Assembly: GCA_050289625.1 (NCBI GenBank)
Contig: JBNKGC010000006.1
Location: 1-64,000, forward strand
Source of the DNA: NIC37A-2 sp050289625
GTDB lineage: Bacteria > Myxococcota_A > Polyangia > Polyangiales > Polyangiaceae
DNA: 64,000 bases
Direction of reading: 5' to 3'
Shown here: positions 22,903 to 31,831 of the stretch, in pieces
Numbering within the stretch: the stretch's first letter is position 1
Layout: the number at the start of each line of letters is the position of its first letter
Program-made: the position numbers and the translations under genes
The notes under the pieces: generated by a model
What the model saw: only the letters and a program-made list of their open reading frames with translations
The model's database searches: none
What the model was told of the DNA's origin: nothing

Positions 22903-24345
22903 TCACTGTCTCGGGGTTCGCGTGGAGCTTTCGGGCTCCGGCCCCGTTTCGCTCCCGGGCACCTCCAGCGAATGCTTCTCGAGCCGGTAGCGCAGCGAGC
23001 GAAACGTGATCCCGAGCAGCTTCGCCGCTTGGGTCCGCACCCCACCCGTCCGTTCGAGGGCTTCCAGCAGGAGACGTCGCTCCAGTTCATTCATGACCGC
23101 ATCGAGCTCGCAGCCTTCCGGCGGTAGTTCCGACAGCTGGGGTCCCGTTGCGCCTGCGACTCCGCTCAGGGCCGAAGGAAGATCACCCAAGCCGATGCGC
23201 GACGAGCACGCGAGCGCTACGGCCCGCTCCACGACGTTTTCCAGTTCGCGGACGTTTCCCGGGAACTCGTAGTGGCCCAAGGCGCGCTGAGCATCCGCCG
23301 TAAAACCCGTGATTTCCTTTCCCATCTCTTTGGCGAAGCGTTCGGCGAACCGGTCTGCGAGCACTGGTACGTCTTCACGCCGTTCTCGCAACGGGGGGAG
23401 CTCGAGACGGATCACGTTCAATCGGTAGTAGAGGTCCTGCCGAAAGCGACCGGATTCCACGTCGGCCTCCACGTTGCGATTCGTCGCCGCCAAGACCCGA
23501 ACATCCACCGAGACCTCCTGCGCCCCGCCTACCGGTCGGACCTTCCGCTCTTGCAGCACCCGGAGAAGTTTGACTTGCAGCGCGAGCGGAAGCTCTCCCA
23601 CCTCGTCGAGGAACAGAGTACCGCCGTCGGCCTCGCGAAACAGGCCCATGCTCCTTGTCTGAGCGCCCGTAAACGCGCCCTTCTCGTGACCGAAGAGCTC
23701 GCTCTCCATCAAATTTTCGGGAAGCGCACCGCAGTTGACGACCAGGAACGGCTCCTTCGCGCGCTCCGAACTGTCGTGCACCGCCCGTGCAATGCGTTCT
23801 TTGCCGGTCCCGCTCTCACCCGTGATGAGGATGGTCGTACGCGTGCTGGCGATACGTTCCACCAAATCCAGCACCCGTTGCATGGCTGGACTCTTCCCGA
23901 CGATGCCGGCGGAACGCCCTCGATCGACCTGAGCCCGCAAGCTCTCATTTTCGCGAGCCAGCGCCTGGCGTTCGAGGGCCTTGGTCACGAGAACCGTGAG
24001 CTCGGCCGGCTCGAACGGTTTGGTGACGAAGTCATAGGCCCCCGCACGCATCGCCTCGATCGCATTTTCGACGCTCGAATGGGCGGTGATCATGATCACC
24101 TCGGTCAGCGGGCTCCGTGACTTCGCCTCCGCCAGAACGTCCATTCCCGTTCCGTCCGGCATCGCGAGATCGGTCAGCACGACCGGGAACGGGCGAGGCG
24201 CCTGATGAATGGCCTCGAGCGCCTCTCCAAGTCCCGCTGCCAGGACCACCTGATACCCCTCGCGCCGGAAAAGAATGCTCAACATCTGCCGAAGCGCCGG
24301 CTCGTCGTCGACAATCAGCACCCTTGGCTCGGTCACCATCACCAT
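22903..24345 (-). CDS. Sigma-54 response regulator, NtrC family (PilR-like)
   Basis: 480 residues from ATG 24345. The receiver domain covers residues 1-120 with the phosphoacceptor Asp59 in VVLTDLAMPDG. The AAA+ domain has Walker A GESGTGKE, the sigma-54 contact loop GAFTGA and Walker B GGTLFLDEVGEL. A Fis-type helix-turn-helix ends the protein in GVRTQAAKLLGITFRSLRYR. All key motifs are intact, so it should activate sigma-54 promoters when phosphorylated. The position directly upstream of two prepilin genes supports a PilR-like role. No partner histidine kinase is encoded in the window. Confidence 0.92.
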   Translation of the reverse strand: MVMVTEPRVLIVDDEPALRQMLSILFRREGYQVVLAAGLGEALEAIHQAPRPFPVVLTDLAMPDGTGMDVLAEAKSRSPLTEVIMITAHSSVENAIEAMRAGAYDFVTKPFEPAELTVLVTKALERQALARENESLRAQVDRGRSAGIVGKSPAMQRVLDLVERIASTRTTILITGESGTGKERIARAVHDSSERAKEPFLVVNCGALPENLMESELFGHEKGAFTGAQTRSMGLFREADGGTLFLDEVGELPLALQVKLLRVLQERKVRPVGGAQEVSVDVRVLAATNRNVEADVESGRFRQDLYYRLNVIRLELPPLRERREDVPVLADRFAERFAKEMGKEITGFTADAQRALGHYEFPGNVRELENVVERAVALACSSRIGLGDLPSALSGVAGATGPQLSELPPEGCELDAVMNELERRLLLEALERTGGVRTQAAKLLGITFRSLRYRLEKHSLEVPGSETGPEPESSTRTPRQ

Positions 24346-24490
24346 CGCTATCGCCCGACCATAGCACCCAGTTTCTGCTACCGCGGGAACCACGTGCGCC
24401 CGAAGCCATTCACCGTTTCGCCCCCGTCGGATGAGGGCAAAAAACGGCCACGGGACGCCGCCTCACACGGCACGCCGGGCTCGTCTTGCA

Positions 24491-24512
24491 GGATCATCGC
24501 AAGCGATGATCC
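24491..24512. repeat. Perfect inverted repeat between divergent genes
   Basis: GGATCATCG and CGATGATCC are perfectly complementary around a CAAG tetraloop. It lies in the 233-base gap between the regulator gene and the lipoprotein gene at 24579. With no T run it is not a terminator; it could be a leader hairpin or operator. Confidence 0.5.
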
Positions 24513-24578
24513 CCACAGGAAGCCCCCGTTTGCTGATTTGCCTCGACGGCCAAGGCGCTTACGATCCCACTGCTCCGT

Positions 24579-26210
24579 ATGACTTCCTTTCTTGGTCGGT
24601 TCAATCGGCGCCCCCGGTCCCGCGGGCGTTGCGCCAGAAAGCGCGTCCGGCGCTCCGCCGTGCTCCTGACACTCCTCTCCTTACCTGTGGCCTGCGGGAA
24701 CGACACCGAACCGCGACCCGGCCAGGAGTCGCCGCCGACGGAAGATCGTCCGACGGCCGATTCGATTCGCTTCCTCACTGCGGGAACGCTGACTCTTGCT
24801 CCGAGCGACGAAGCTCGGCTCGAGGTCGTCGTCGAGCCGGCCGGGGTGCACACGGTTCGCTTTGCGTTGCTCCCCGATCGCCCCAACGAAAAGCCCAACG
24901 ACGGCTCGCTCGATCGCGCCGAAGTCCTAACCGACGAGAGCGGGCGAGCTAGCGTCCTGCTCACGGCCCCGAGCGCTCCCAGCGCGTTCGCCGTGCGTGC
25001 CTCGGTAGACGAGGTGGACGCGCGGCTTCCCGTGTCGGTGAGCGACAAGGGGTACGCACGCCTGCAGCTCGCCCCCTCCTACCAGGGGGCTCGCGCAATC
25101 GACTCCTGGGTCGCGAGCATTCGTGCCGGAACCACCTGCTCCGAACTCGGTGGCTTTCCGCCGCCTGACGGAGCCCTCGTCGCCACGAGCAGCGGCGACG
25201 AGGGTCCCCTCGTGCACAACGTCCCCGTCGGTCCGGTGATCGCCGTGGGAGTTCGTGCCGGTCAGTACGCGTATGGGTGTGCGAACGTCACTGATTTGGC
25301 GAACGAGGAAGAGCGAGTCGTAGCCATTCAGGTGGCTGATCGTCCCCTCGTTCTGGGGGGAACACTCGCGCTCGACTTGGGCGTCGACGAAACGACGAAG
25401 GAATGGACGGCCGTCCTCGAGGGGGCGATCACCGAGTCTCTCGCAGCCTTTCGGGGGGAATCGACCGACGACGCCGCGCTCCTTCTCTCCGAAATGGAAA
25501 CACAGATTGGCAGCGCGACGGCCCGGGACGAGTTCGCAAACTACCGCATTACAGGCAACTTCGACTCCATCGTGCTCGACGCCCTCGCGACACCGACTCA
25601 GTTGCGAGGGCGTGCGTCCGCTTGGCTTACCGAAGGAGCTTCAACACTCGATGCACCCGACACGTTTCGCGGAGAACTGGACCTCAGTGGCAGCTCCGGC
25701 CTGTTCGTCCTCAAATCTGCAGGAGGAGTCGAGGCGGACTCGAGCGGTTTCCTCGGGTCCGCAACCTGGACAGCTCAGGCGGATCTCTCCGATACGATCG
25801 TGCTTGGGGGGGCCCTTTTGTTTCAGCCGACCCGCTGGGTGACTGCGCTCGCAGATTCCGCGGCGAGTGGCGAGTACCCCGACGCGACGGGGGTCGCCTC
25901 CGCGCTGGCGGAGCTGCTGGACTGCAAGACCATCGGCGGCGAACTCGTCGATGCAGCCGGTGGCGAGCTGTACTCCGGCTGCAACGCAGACTGCGCGGAG
26001 GGCCTCTGTGAAGCCGCATTGGTGTCGGCCTGGGCCCGGGCCGGCAACGCCAGCTCGCTTTTGAAATCCCTGAACGTTGGCGTCACCGGTGCGGCCGAGG
26101 TGGACGACGAAGCGCGCCCAGTCGCTCTTGACGGCACCTGGGTGGGAACTCTTGCCGGTCCGGCGAGCGCCGTGGGTGGAGTCGCAACCGCAACCACGCC
26201 GGAGCCCTGA
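24579..26210 (+). CDS. Large lipoprotein of unknown function
   Basis: 543 residues. An arginine-rich n-region and SAVLLTLLSLPVACGND give a lipoprotein signal with Cys39. An early beta-rich domain, LEVVVEPAGVHTVRFALLPD and VLLTAPSAPSAFAVRASVDE, looks like an Ig-type sandwich. The rest has two cysteine pairs (CSELGG with YGCANV; CNADCAEGLCEA) typical of folded periplasmic or surface proteins. No enzyme motif is visible. It is divergent from the pilR-like gene and stands alone before the aldehyde dehydrogenase. The start is the first ATG with a proper signal peptide. Confidence 0.75.
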   Translation: MTSFLGRFNRRPRSRGRCARKRVRRSAVLLTLLSLPVACGNDTEPRPGQESPPTEDRPTADSIRFLTAGTLTLAPSDEARLEVVVEPAGVHTVRFALLPDRPNEKPNDGSLDRAEVLTDESGRASVLLTAPSAPSAFAVRASVDEVDARLPVSVSDKGYARLQLAPSYQGARAIDSWVASIRAGTTCSELGGFPPPDGALVATSSGDEGPLVHNVPVGPVIAVGVRAGQYAYGCANVTDLANEEERVVAIQVADRPLVLGGTLALDLGVDETTKEWTAVLEGAITESLAAFRGESTDDAALLLSEMETQIGSATARDEFANYRITGNFDSIVLDALATPTQLRGRASAWLTEGASTLDAPDTFRGELDLSGSSGLFVLKSAGGVEADSSGFLGSATWTAQADLSDTIVLGGALLFQPTRWVTALADSAASGEYPDATGVASALAELLDCKTIGGELVDAAGGELYSGCNADCAEGLCEAALVSAWARAGNASSLLKSLNVGVTGAAEVDDEARPVALDGTWVGTLAGPASAVGGVATATTPEP

Positions 26211-26318
26211 CCGAAACGCCCGATCACTCCGAGCCAGCCTCAGCGCTGCGCCTGACAACGGTGGGTGATCGAGAGCAGGGGGGTGGCGATCCGCCGCGAG
26301 CCGAGGGACATTTCGCCC

Positions 26319-27842
26319 ATGGGATCAGAGCCAACCGGAGAGGAATTCGTCGAGTGCCGTTCGCCTGCTACCGGCGAAGTCATCGGTCACTGGTCGGTCA
26401 CGTCACCGCGAGTCGTCCGCCAGACCGTCGAGCGAAGCCGCCAAGCGCAGGCCCGCTGGGCCGAGGTCCCGACGCGCGAGCGCGCCTCTCGGATGCTCCA
26501 GTTTCGGGACGCTTTGGTGCGAAACGCTCCTCGTCTCGCCGACACGCTCGTTCGTGAATGCGGCAAGCCTCGCCAGGAGGCACTGCTTCACGAAGTGGGC
26601 GTGCTCTGCAGCGCCCTCACCTACTACTCTCGCAATGCGGAGTCCCTGCTGGCGCCAGAGACGGTCATCCCTCACCTGCTCAAGCATCGGCGCAGTGTCC
26701 TCCACTACGTGCCCCGCGGCGTCGTGGGAGTCATTTCTCCCTGGAATTTCCCCCTGATGATTCCGTACGTCGACGCGGTCACCGCACTCTTCGCCGGGAA
26801 CTCGGCGGTCATCAAACCAAGCGAGCACGCCTCCCTCATCGCACTCGAGGCCAAACGGGTGTGGGACGAATCAGGTCTGGACCCAGACCTGATTCAGGTC
26901 GTGACCGGTCGCGGAGAGACCGGCCAAGCCCTCATCGAAGGAGGTGCGGCCAAGATCATCTTCACCGGAGGTCCGGAGACCGGACCCCGGGTGGCGGCCG
27001 AATGCGCGAAGAACGTGGTCGAGTGCGTCCTCGAGCTCGGGGGCAAGGCACCAGCCATCGTTTGCGACGATGCGAACGTGAGCTTCGCAGCCAGGGCCAT
27101 CACCTATGGTGGATTCTACAATGCCGGGCAGGCCTGCGTCTCGGTGGAACGCGTCCTGGCGCACGAGTCCATCGCCGAGGAGCTCGTCGGCGAGCTCGTG
27201 ACCCTCGCGGATGGACTCCGCGTGGGTGGCCCCGAGGGGGTCTGGGACGTGGGCCCTTTGATCTACGAACCCGGCAGGGACCGGATCGAGGCCCTCCTCC
27301 AGGACGCGGTCGAACGCGGGGCATCGATTGTCTTCGGCGGGCAGCGTGTGGAACGCCGTGGCTGCTTTTTTCACCCGACTGTGGTGGCGAATTGCACGCC
27401 GGACATGCGGATCATGCGCGAAGAGATCTTCGGTCCCGTCATTCCGGTCATGAGTGTTCGAGACGATGCGCATGCCCTCGACATTGCCAACTCCTTGCCC
27501 ATCGGACTGAACGGGTATGTGTTCACGAAAGACGTGGAGCGCGGCCGCGGCTTGGCGAGTCGACTGCAGGTGGGAAGTGTCGTGATCAACGACGTCCTGT
27601 CCGACTACGGAGCGGCCGACGTACCGTTCGGGGGGATCAAGAAGAGTGGCTACGGCAAGACACACGGAGCCGCGGCCCTTCGATCCATGTGCCACGTGAA
27701 GCACGTGGGCGAACCTCGCCTGCCTCCTCCGACCCCCGCGTGGTTCCCCTACTCGGAACGGGGCGAGCGCCTCGCGCGCCAGGCCCTCCACGCGTTGTTT
27801 TCCTCGAAGAGCCCGCTTTCGCGCCTGCTTGGGCGCTTCTGA
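26319..27842 (+). CDS. Aldehyde dehydrogenase family protein
   Basis: 507 residues; NAD(P)-dependent oxidation of an aldehyde to the acid. The cofactor site is seen as ISPWNFPLMIP, the general-base Glu in ELGGKAP and the nucleophilic Cys in NAGQACVSVERV. The C-terminal motif EEIFGPVIPVMSV is complete. ATG 26319 was chosen because GAGGGA lies about 11 bases upstream and upstream codons look non-coding. A C-terminal extension of about 40 residues beyond the usual end (after LRSMCHVKHVGEP) is rich in Arg and Leu and may hold the protein at the membrane. The substrate is not predictable. Confidence 0.9.
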   Translation: MGSEPTGEEFVECRSPATGEVIGHWSVTSPRVVRQTVERSRQAQARWAEVPTRERASRMLQFRDALVRNAPRLADTLVRECGKPRQEALLHEVGVLCSALTYYSRNAESLLAPETVIPHLLKHRRSVLHYVPRGVVGVISPWNFPLMIPYVDAVTALFAGNSAVIKPSEHASLIALEAKRVWDESGLDPDLIQVVTGRGETGQALIEGGAAKIIFTGGPETGPRVAAECAKNVVECVLELGGKAPAIVCDDANVSFAARAITYGGFYNAGQACVSVERVLAHESIAEELVGELVTLADGLRVGGPEGVWDVGPLIYEPGRDRIEALLQDAVERGASIVFGGQRVERRGCFFHPTVVANCTPDMRIMREEIFGPVIPVMSVRDDAHALDIANSLPIGLNGYVFTKDVERGRGLASRLQVGSVVINDVLSDYGAADVPFGGIKKSGYGKTHGAAALRSMCHVKHVGEPRLPPPTPAWFPYSERGERLARQALHALFSSKSPLSRLLGRF

Positions 27843-27891
27843 CCGGTTCGCCTCGCGGGCGATGCCGCGGCAACCCTTGGGAGGTGCGTCC

Positions 27892-29121
27892 TCAGCGGGG
27901 CTTCGGTCCGGCCACGCGAGCGAGGCGCGACACCTCTAGGGCGAATGCATACGCAAACACGGCGTCCTCGCCAGGAGGGGACGAGCCACTCCGCGCCTTC
28001 GCGATCAACCCGCGTAGCCAGAGGTAGCGCGGCCCATCCACCCCCGCGAGGTAGGCCGACACCGTCAAGGTCTCCTCGTTCATTTCGGGCATCGGGCAGC
28101 AACGCCCCAAAGCTCTTCGAACCAAAGAGCCGCATCCCAAGACGGCAGCAGCCCATTCGCCTCGCGAGAGGTTGCCCTCGACCTCGTGCGCGAGCGCTCG
28201 CTCTTCTGGTGGCCACGCCGGCAAGAACGTCACGCCGCGTCCCGGTGGTTTCTCGACCGGCGTGACGGGTGGAATCCCGGACTCTGCGGCAGCAGTGTGC
28301 GGCATTGGCAAGATCGCCGCTTCGAGCGGCGGTGCGCTCGACGAGGGAAACTCCGAAGGCCCAGACGCCGGCAACGAGCTCGGGACGGCCGTCCGGGGAG
28401 AACTCATTCGGCTGCGGATCGGCGGTTGCACCGAATCTTCCGCGCCGAACTCGGCGTCCGCCATGCGAAGCGCATCCGTGAGCCCGCCTTCGGCATAACC
28501 GAAGCCCCCTCCCGGTATGGCCTCGGAGCTCTCGGGAGCGCGGCGCTCGAAATCCTCGAGAACCAGCTTCGTGATGGCATCGAGGGTTTCGAAGACTCCC
28601 TCGCCGAGGGTCGCCGACGTCGCGAACCACCCCGCACCTTGGGAGTTCAGCTTCTCGTTCAGCTCGTCGATCGCAACGATGCCCGGCAAATCGCGCTTAT
28701 TGTAGGCGAGAACGAAGGGCAGTTCTTCGAGAGGCCGGCCGTGCTCCCGCAGATTCTCGGCCAGGTTCGCCAGGCTTTCGAGATCGGCGTCCAAACGGTC
28801 GCGCTGCGAGTCGGCCACGAACACGACTCCGTCGGCTCCGGTCAGCACGAGCTTGCGCGTAGCGTTATAGTAGACCTGGCCGGGCACCGTGAAAAGCTGC
28901 AGGCGCACCCCGAGCCCCCGCAGGTTAGGAACCCGAATCGGGAGGAAGTCGAAATAGAGCGTGCGGTCGACCGGCGTCGCCAAGCTGACCATCTTGCCGC
29001 GGTGCTCGGCGCGGGTAGCCGAATGGATGTGCTGAAGCGTGGTGGTCTTTCCCCCGAGGCCGGGGCCGTAATAGACGATCTTGAAGACCAGCTCGCGGGC
29101 GAGCGGGTTGACGACGGGCAT
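27892..29121 (-). CDS. MglA-like small GTPase with C-terminal extension
   Basis: 409 residues. Residues 1-195 are an MglA-type GTPase: P-loop GPGLGGKTT at 19-27, the MglA-specific TVPGQVYYNATRK with the Ras-like Gln at 82, and NKRD at 141-144. MglA is the polarity switch that sets motility direction in Myxococcus; it is about 195 residues and lacks the extra part. Here a serine-proline linker of about 90 residues leads to a helical domain (about 300-409) with ERALAHEVEGNLSRGEWAAAV and several cysteines. No MglB-like roadblock protein is adjacent. The copy of the dispersed 30-bp motif lies in its leader, about 20-50 bases before the start. Confidence 0.85.
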   Translation of the reverse strand: MPVVNPLARELVFKIVYYGPGLGGKTTTLQHIHSATRAEHRGKMVSLATPVDRTLYFDFLPIRVPNLRGLGVRLQLFTVPGQVYYNATRKLVLTGADGVVFVADSQRDRLDADLESLANLAENLREHGRPLEELPFVLAYNKRDLPGIVAIDELNEKLNSQGAGWFATSATLGEGVFETLDAITKLVLEDFERRAPESSEAIPGGGFGYAEGGLTDALRMADAEFGAEDSVQPPIRSRMSSPRTAVPSSLPASGPSEFPSSSAPPLEAAILPMPHTAAAESGIPPVTPVEKPPGRGVTFLPAWPPEERALAHEVEGNLSRGEWAAAVLGCGSLVRRALGRCCPMPEMNEETLTVSAYLAGVDGPRYLWLRGLIAKARSGSSPPGEDAVFAYAFALEVSRLARVAGPKPR

Positions 29122-29141
29122 CGGCCGTCAGCTTACCCGAT

Positions 29142-29171
29142 TTGCCGGAGAAACCACTTGCGTTGATTGCG
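29142..29171 (-). repeat. Dispersed 30-bp motif, copy A
   Basis: On the minus strand this contains GCAATCAACGCAAGTGGTT, a 19-mer (29152-29170) identical to copy D near 55.6 kb. The downstream third of the motif is less conserved here. It sits in the leader of the MglA-like gene, on its coding strand. Confidence 0.6.
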
Positions 29172-29338
29172 CTTTGCCCATCGGAAAGCGCATACCTTTT
29201 CGGCCCCGGCGCGAATCGAAGCGGCAAGGAGGCGGCCCAGTTGGCTACGCAGTCGCCCCGACCGCACTGACAACTCACGTTTGGACGAGCACGCTCGAGC
29301 AGATGTTTGGTCTGGGTCGAGCAGGGGTCGAGCAGGGG

Positions 29339-30214
29339 TCAGCGAAATCCCCGTTGGATTTCTTCGCTCCGGACTTGCCTCCACAGATCCGACACGTCAC
29401 TCAAATAAACCGACGCTCCTGCGGCGACGAGGCAGATCAGCGCCCCCGCCTGCGCCAGTACCTTCCGCCGCCACGGGCGCCGCTCGAGGTGGAAGAGCCT
29501 CCCGAGGGGATATCCCGCCAAGAACCCTCCGACGTGCGCGGCGTTGTTCAACCCGACCGGCGACGACCAGGCCAAGAGAGCGAAGGCCACCGCGTACGCG
29601 GCGAACTGGAAGAAGACGTCCTTGACCCGTGGATCATTGCGACCGTGCATTTGCCCGATCTCGTGACCCATGAGTCCAAAAAGCGCTCCGCTCGCACCAG
29701 CGGTCGGAGGACTGAAGGGCGCGTACCACCATTCGCTGGCGAGAAACCCGCAGATCCCCGTAACCGTGAAGGCGACGATCATGCGCGCCGGACCCACACG
29801 CTCCTCCGCCCGCTTCCCCAAGGCAATGAGCGCCATCATGTTCATGCCGAGGTGCAGCACGCCGAGATGGATGTAGCAGGCGGAAAGCAGACGCCAGGGC
29901 TCCTCGGTTCCCGCTTCGCCGAACAGGCCGCCGAAGCGAAGGATCTCCGAAGGCAGCAACCCCCGCCCCCGCAACAGGGCGACGGGAATGCCGCCGTGGT
30001 CCACGGCGATGAGCCCGAAAACGAGCACGCATGCTCCCACCAAGACGCGAGTTGCCAGAAATGGCGTCTCGAGCCACGTGCGCACAGTTGCTTGCGAGCC
30101 CACCAGAGGCCGCCCACAGCGGTGACATGCGGAGTCGTCGACTGCGTTCAGCGCCCCGCACTCGGGGCAAACTCGGGAGCCTTGCGCCACGGGCGAGTGA
30201 GTAGGCTGAGCCAC
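29339..30214 (-). CDS. Rhomboid-family intramembrane serine protease with zinc ribbon
   Basis: 291 residues from GTG 30214. A zinc ribbon begins the protein (Cys16, Cys19, Cys30, Cys33 in CPECG and CHRCG). Six or so membrane helices follow. The catalytic serine is Ser175 in GASGALFG and the catalytic His is His227 in NNAAHVGG. The HxxxN of helix 2 is also present in HLGVLHLGMN. Rhomboids cleave membrane helices of other proteins. The zinc ribbon is a known but not universal addition. The targets are unknown. The gene is the next minus-strand gene upstream of the GTPase, with 217 bases between. Confidence 0.9.
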   Translation of the reverse strand: MAQPTHSPVAQGSRVCPECGALNAVDDSACHRCGRPLVGSQATVRTWLETPFLATRVLVGACVLVFGLIAVDHGGIPVALLRGRGLLPSEILRFGGLFGEAGTEEPWRLLSACYIHLGVLHLGMNMMALIALGKRAEERVGPARMIVAFTVTGICGFLASEWWYAPFSPPTAGASGALFGLMGHEIGQMHGRNDPRVKDVFFQFAAYAVAFALLAWSSPVGLNNAAHVGGFLAGYPLGRLFHLERRPWRRKVLAQAGALICLVAAGASVYLSDVSDLWRQVRSEEIQRGFR

Positions 30215-30973
30215 GCTCCCGAATCAACCCGCTCGGCGGCAATTGTCCGTTTCGATCGATGCCTAGCTCGACCACGTAGGTCGGCCAGGACCCCGCGTCG
30301 CGGAAACCGCGCTCGACCCCGCTACCTCTCGGCCCACGGATTTTCCTCTGGGGAAGCGCTTTCCTTACACACGGATTGAGGGCGCCTCGTCCGCCCCGGC
30401 TGGTGCGCTGTGACCGAAATCACCTGCATCAGCCGGTTTTGCGCGGCAAGAGCCCCGCGGCGGGTACTCACTTAACGAAGCGAGCCAACTCGGGGTACTA
30501 CGAGATGAGCAGCCTATAGCCTAGTTCCCGGCGAAGAACTCGCCGGGAACTTCCCGCGAAGTGGTTTTGGGGCGCCTCGCTGTGCAGCGGCGAGGCGGGG
30601 TCTTTGTCAAAGACCCCAGAAAAATTGCTAGTTCGGCGACACTGGCCCCTACGCCGAGCGTCGCGCACCCTCACGCCTTGGGGGTGCGCGACGCTCGAAG
30701 CGCCATTTCGCGCCGGGATCTAGTTAAGTCTTCGAGGAAAGAACGCAAGGTGCGGACCTCGAGGGCGGTCCGAGACGGCACGCGGGAAAGGTGGGAGTGC
30801 CCCTCCCTGTGAACGAGGAGGCGGCGTGGAGCGGCTCAATCTGTGTCATGCGCAATGACCATGATGGTTCGCACGGTGATGGGCGTTACCAGTAGGGGGG
30901 AGGCCTACAGTCAACCAGGAAGTTTCGAGTCCGCGTTGACAGAACTGGACTCCAGCGTGCGAGGATCGGTCTC
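30215..30973. other. 759-base gene-free stretch with structured RNA candidate
   Basis: No credible coding frame. The part from about 30520 to 30700 holds four strong hairpins, listed separately. The rest should contain the divergent promoters for the rhomboid gene and the lipoprotein gene at 30974. The sequence does not show the conserved boxes of tmRNA, RNase P RNA or SRP RNA that I could compare by eye. Confidence 0.5.
30523..30697. ncRNA. Candidate structured RNA: four strong hairpins in 175 nt
   Basis: Four perfect stems stand in a row. (1) 30523-30551, 12 bp with loop AGAAC. (2) 30573-30597, 8 bp, CGCCTCGC with GCGAGGCG. (3) 30597-30617, 9 bp, GGGGTCTTT with AAAGACCCC and a 3-nt loop. 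(4) 30655-30697, 16 bp with an 11-nt loop. This density is much higher than in the other gaps of the window. A GGTTTT between hairpins 1 and 2 is the only T run. Strand and identity are undecided; it could be a small RNA, a long leader of the gene at 30974 or a cluster of operators. Confidence 0.5.
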
Positions 30974-31786
30974 ATGAAGCTCACACTCCGGAACGCAAAA
31001 CTTCTCATGCCTTTTTGCACAGCCGTCTTCGCGGGCCTCATTGGTCTCGGCGGATGCTCCGACGATGAGGACGGGGGAGGCGGGGACTCGAATGGGCCGG
31101 AACCCGGTTCCACGGGAAGCGGGTGTGAGGTCGCGGACGACTGCTTCCCGGACGTGGCGGAAGGTGAGCTTGCCGGCGATGCCCAATGCCTCGATCGGGT
31201 GGATGGCGGCTACTGCACGCACCTCTGTGAATCGGACGAGGACTGCTGTGCCGCCGCAGGCGAGTGCCCCGACGACTTCGCCCAGGTTTGTTCGCCGTTC
31301 GAGTCCACCGGTCTGAACATGTGCTTCTTGAGCTGCGAAGAGGAAGACATTCTGGCTGCTGCCGGAGGCGCGGGGGCGGAAGCGCCCGACGACGCAAACG
31401 AATTCTGCCAGCGGGGCGCAGGACCGGACTTCATCTGTCGTTCCTCGGGTGGAGGGTCGACGAATCGGAAGGTGTGCGTACCTGGCGACTGCGGGGTGGG
31501 CGCAGACTGCGCGACCGATGACGATTGCACCGGAGACCTCACGTGTCTGAAAACCTTTGCCGGGGGATACTGCGGAGTCGCCGACTGCACGGGCGATGCG
31601 GATTGTCCGGCGGATTCGGTCTGCGTCGATGAGGGCGATGGAGTGCAGGTATGTCTCAGGACTTGCGAGCGCGCTTCGGATTGCTCCTTCTGCCGGGATG
31701 CGAGTGTTGCGGGTGACTGTGACCCGGATGCCAATCTGGTGGAGTCCTCGGGCGTTTCCGTTTGCCGACCCGCGCGGGCGAACTGA
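30974..31786 (+). CDS. Cysteine-rich lipoprotein
   Basis: 270 residues. The signal peptide ends in AGLIGLGGC, with Cys28 as lipid anchor, and an acidic glycine-rich spacer follows. The rest contains about 24 cysteines in short repeats such as CVPGDCGVGADCATDDDCTG and CTGDADCPADSVC. These resemble the disulfide-knotted repeats found on many myxobacterial surface lipoproteins. All positions suggest disulfides outside the cytoplasm. Such proteins have been proposed to bind ligands or partners, but no function can be named. It stands alone downstream of the hairpin cluster. Confidence 0.75.
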   Translation: MKLTLRNAKLLMPFCTAVFAGLIGLGGCSDDEDGGGGDSNGPEPGSTGSGCEVADDCFPDVAEGELAGDAQCLDRVDGGYCTHLCESDEDCCAAAGECPDDFAQVCSPFESTGLNMCFLSCEEEDILAAAGGAGAEAPDDANEFCQRGAGPDFICRSSGGGSTNRKVCVPGDCGVGADCATDDDCTGDLTCLKTFAGGYCGVADCTGDADCPADSVCVDEGDGVQVCLRTCERASDCSFCRDASVAGDCDPDANLVESSGVSVCRPARAN

Positions 31787-31831
31787 CTGTCGGCCATCGC
31801 TCTACGGAAGGCACCCTCGTGCGTCAGAGCA

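Noticed and set aside
30480..30800. tmRNA, RNase P RNA or SRP RNA
   Set aside because: The GAGGAAAG at about 30735 resembles the start of RNase P RNA, but the other conserved blocks are missing. No tag-peptide frame or tRNA-like ends for tmRNA and no GGAA tetraloop region for SRP RNA were found.
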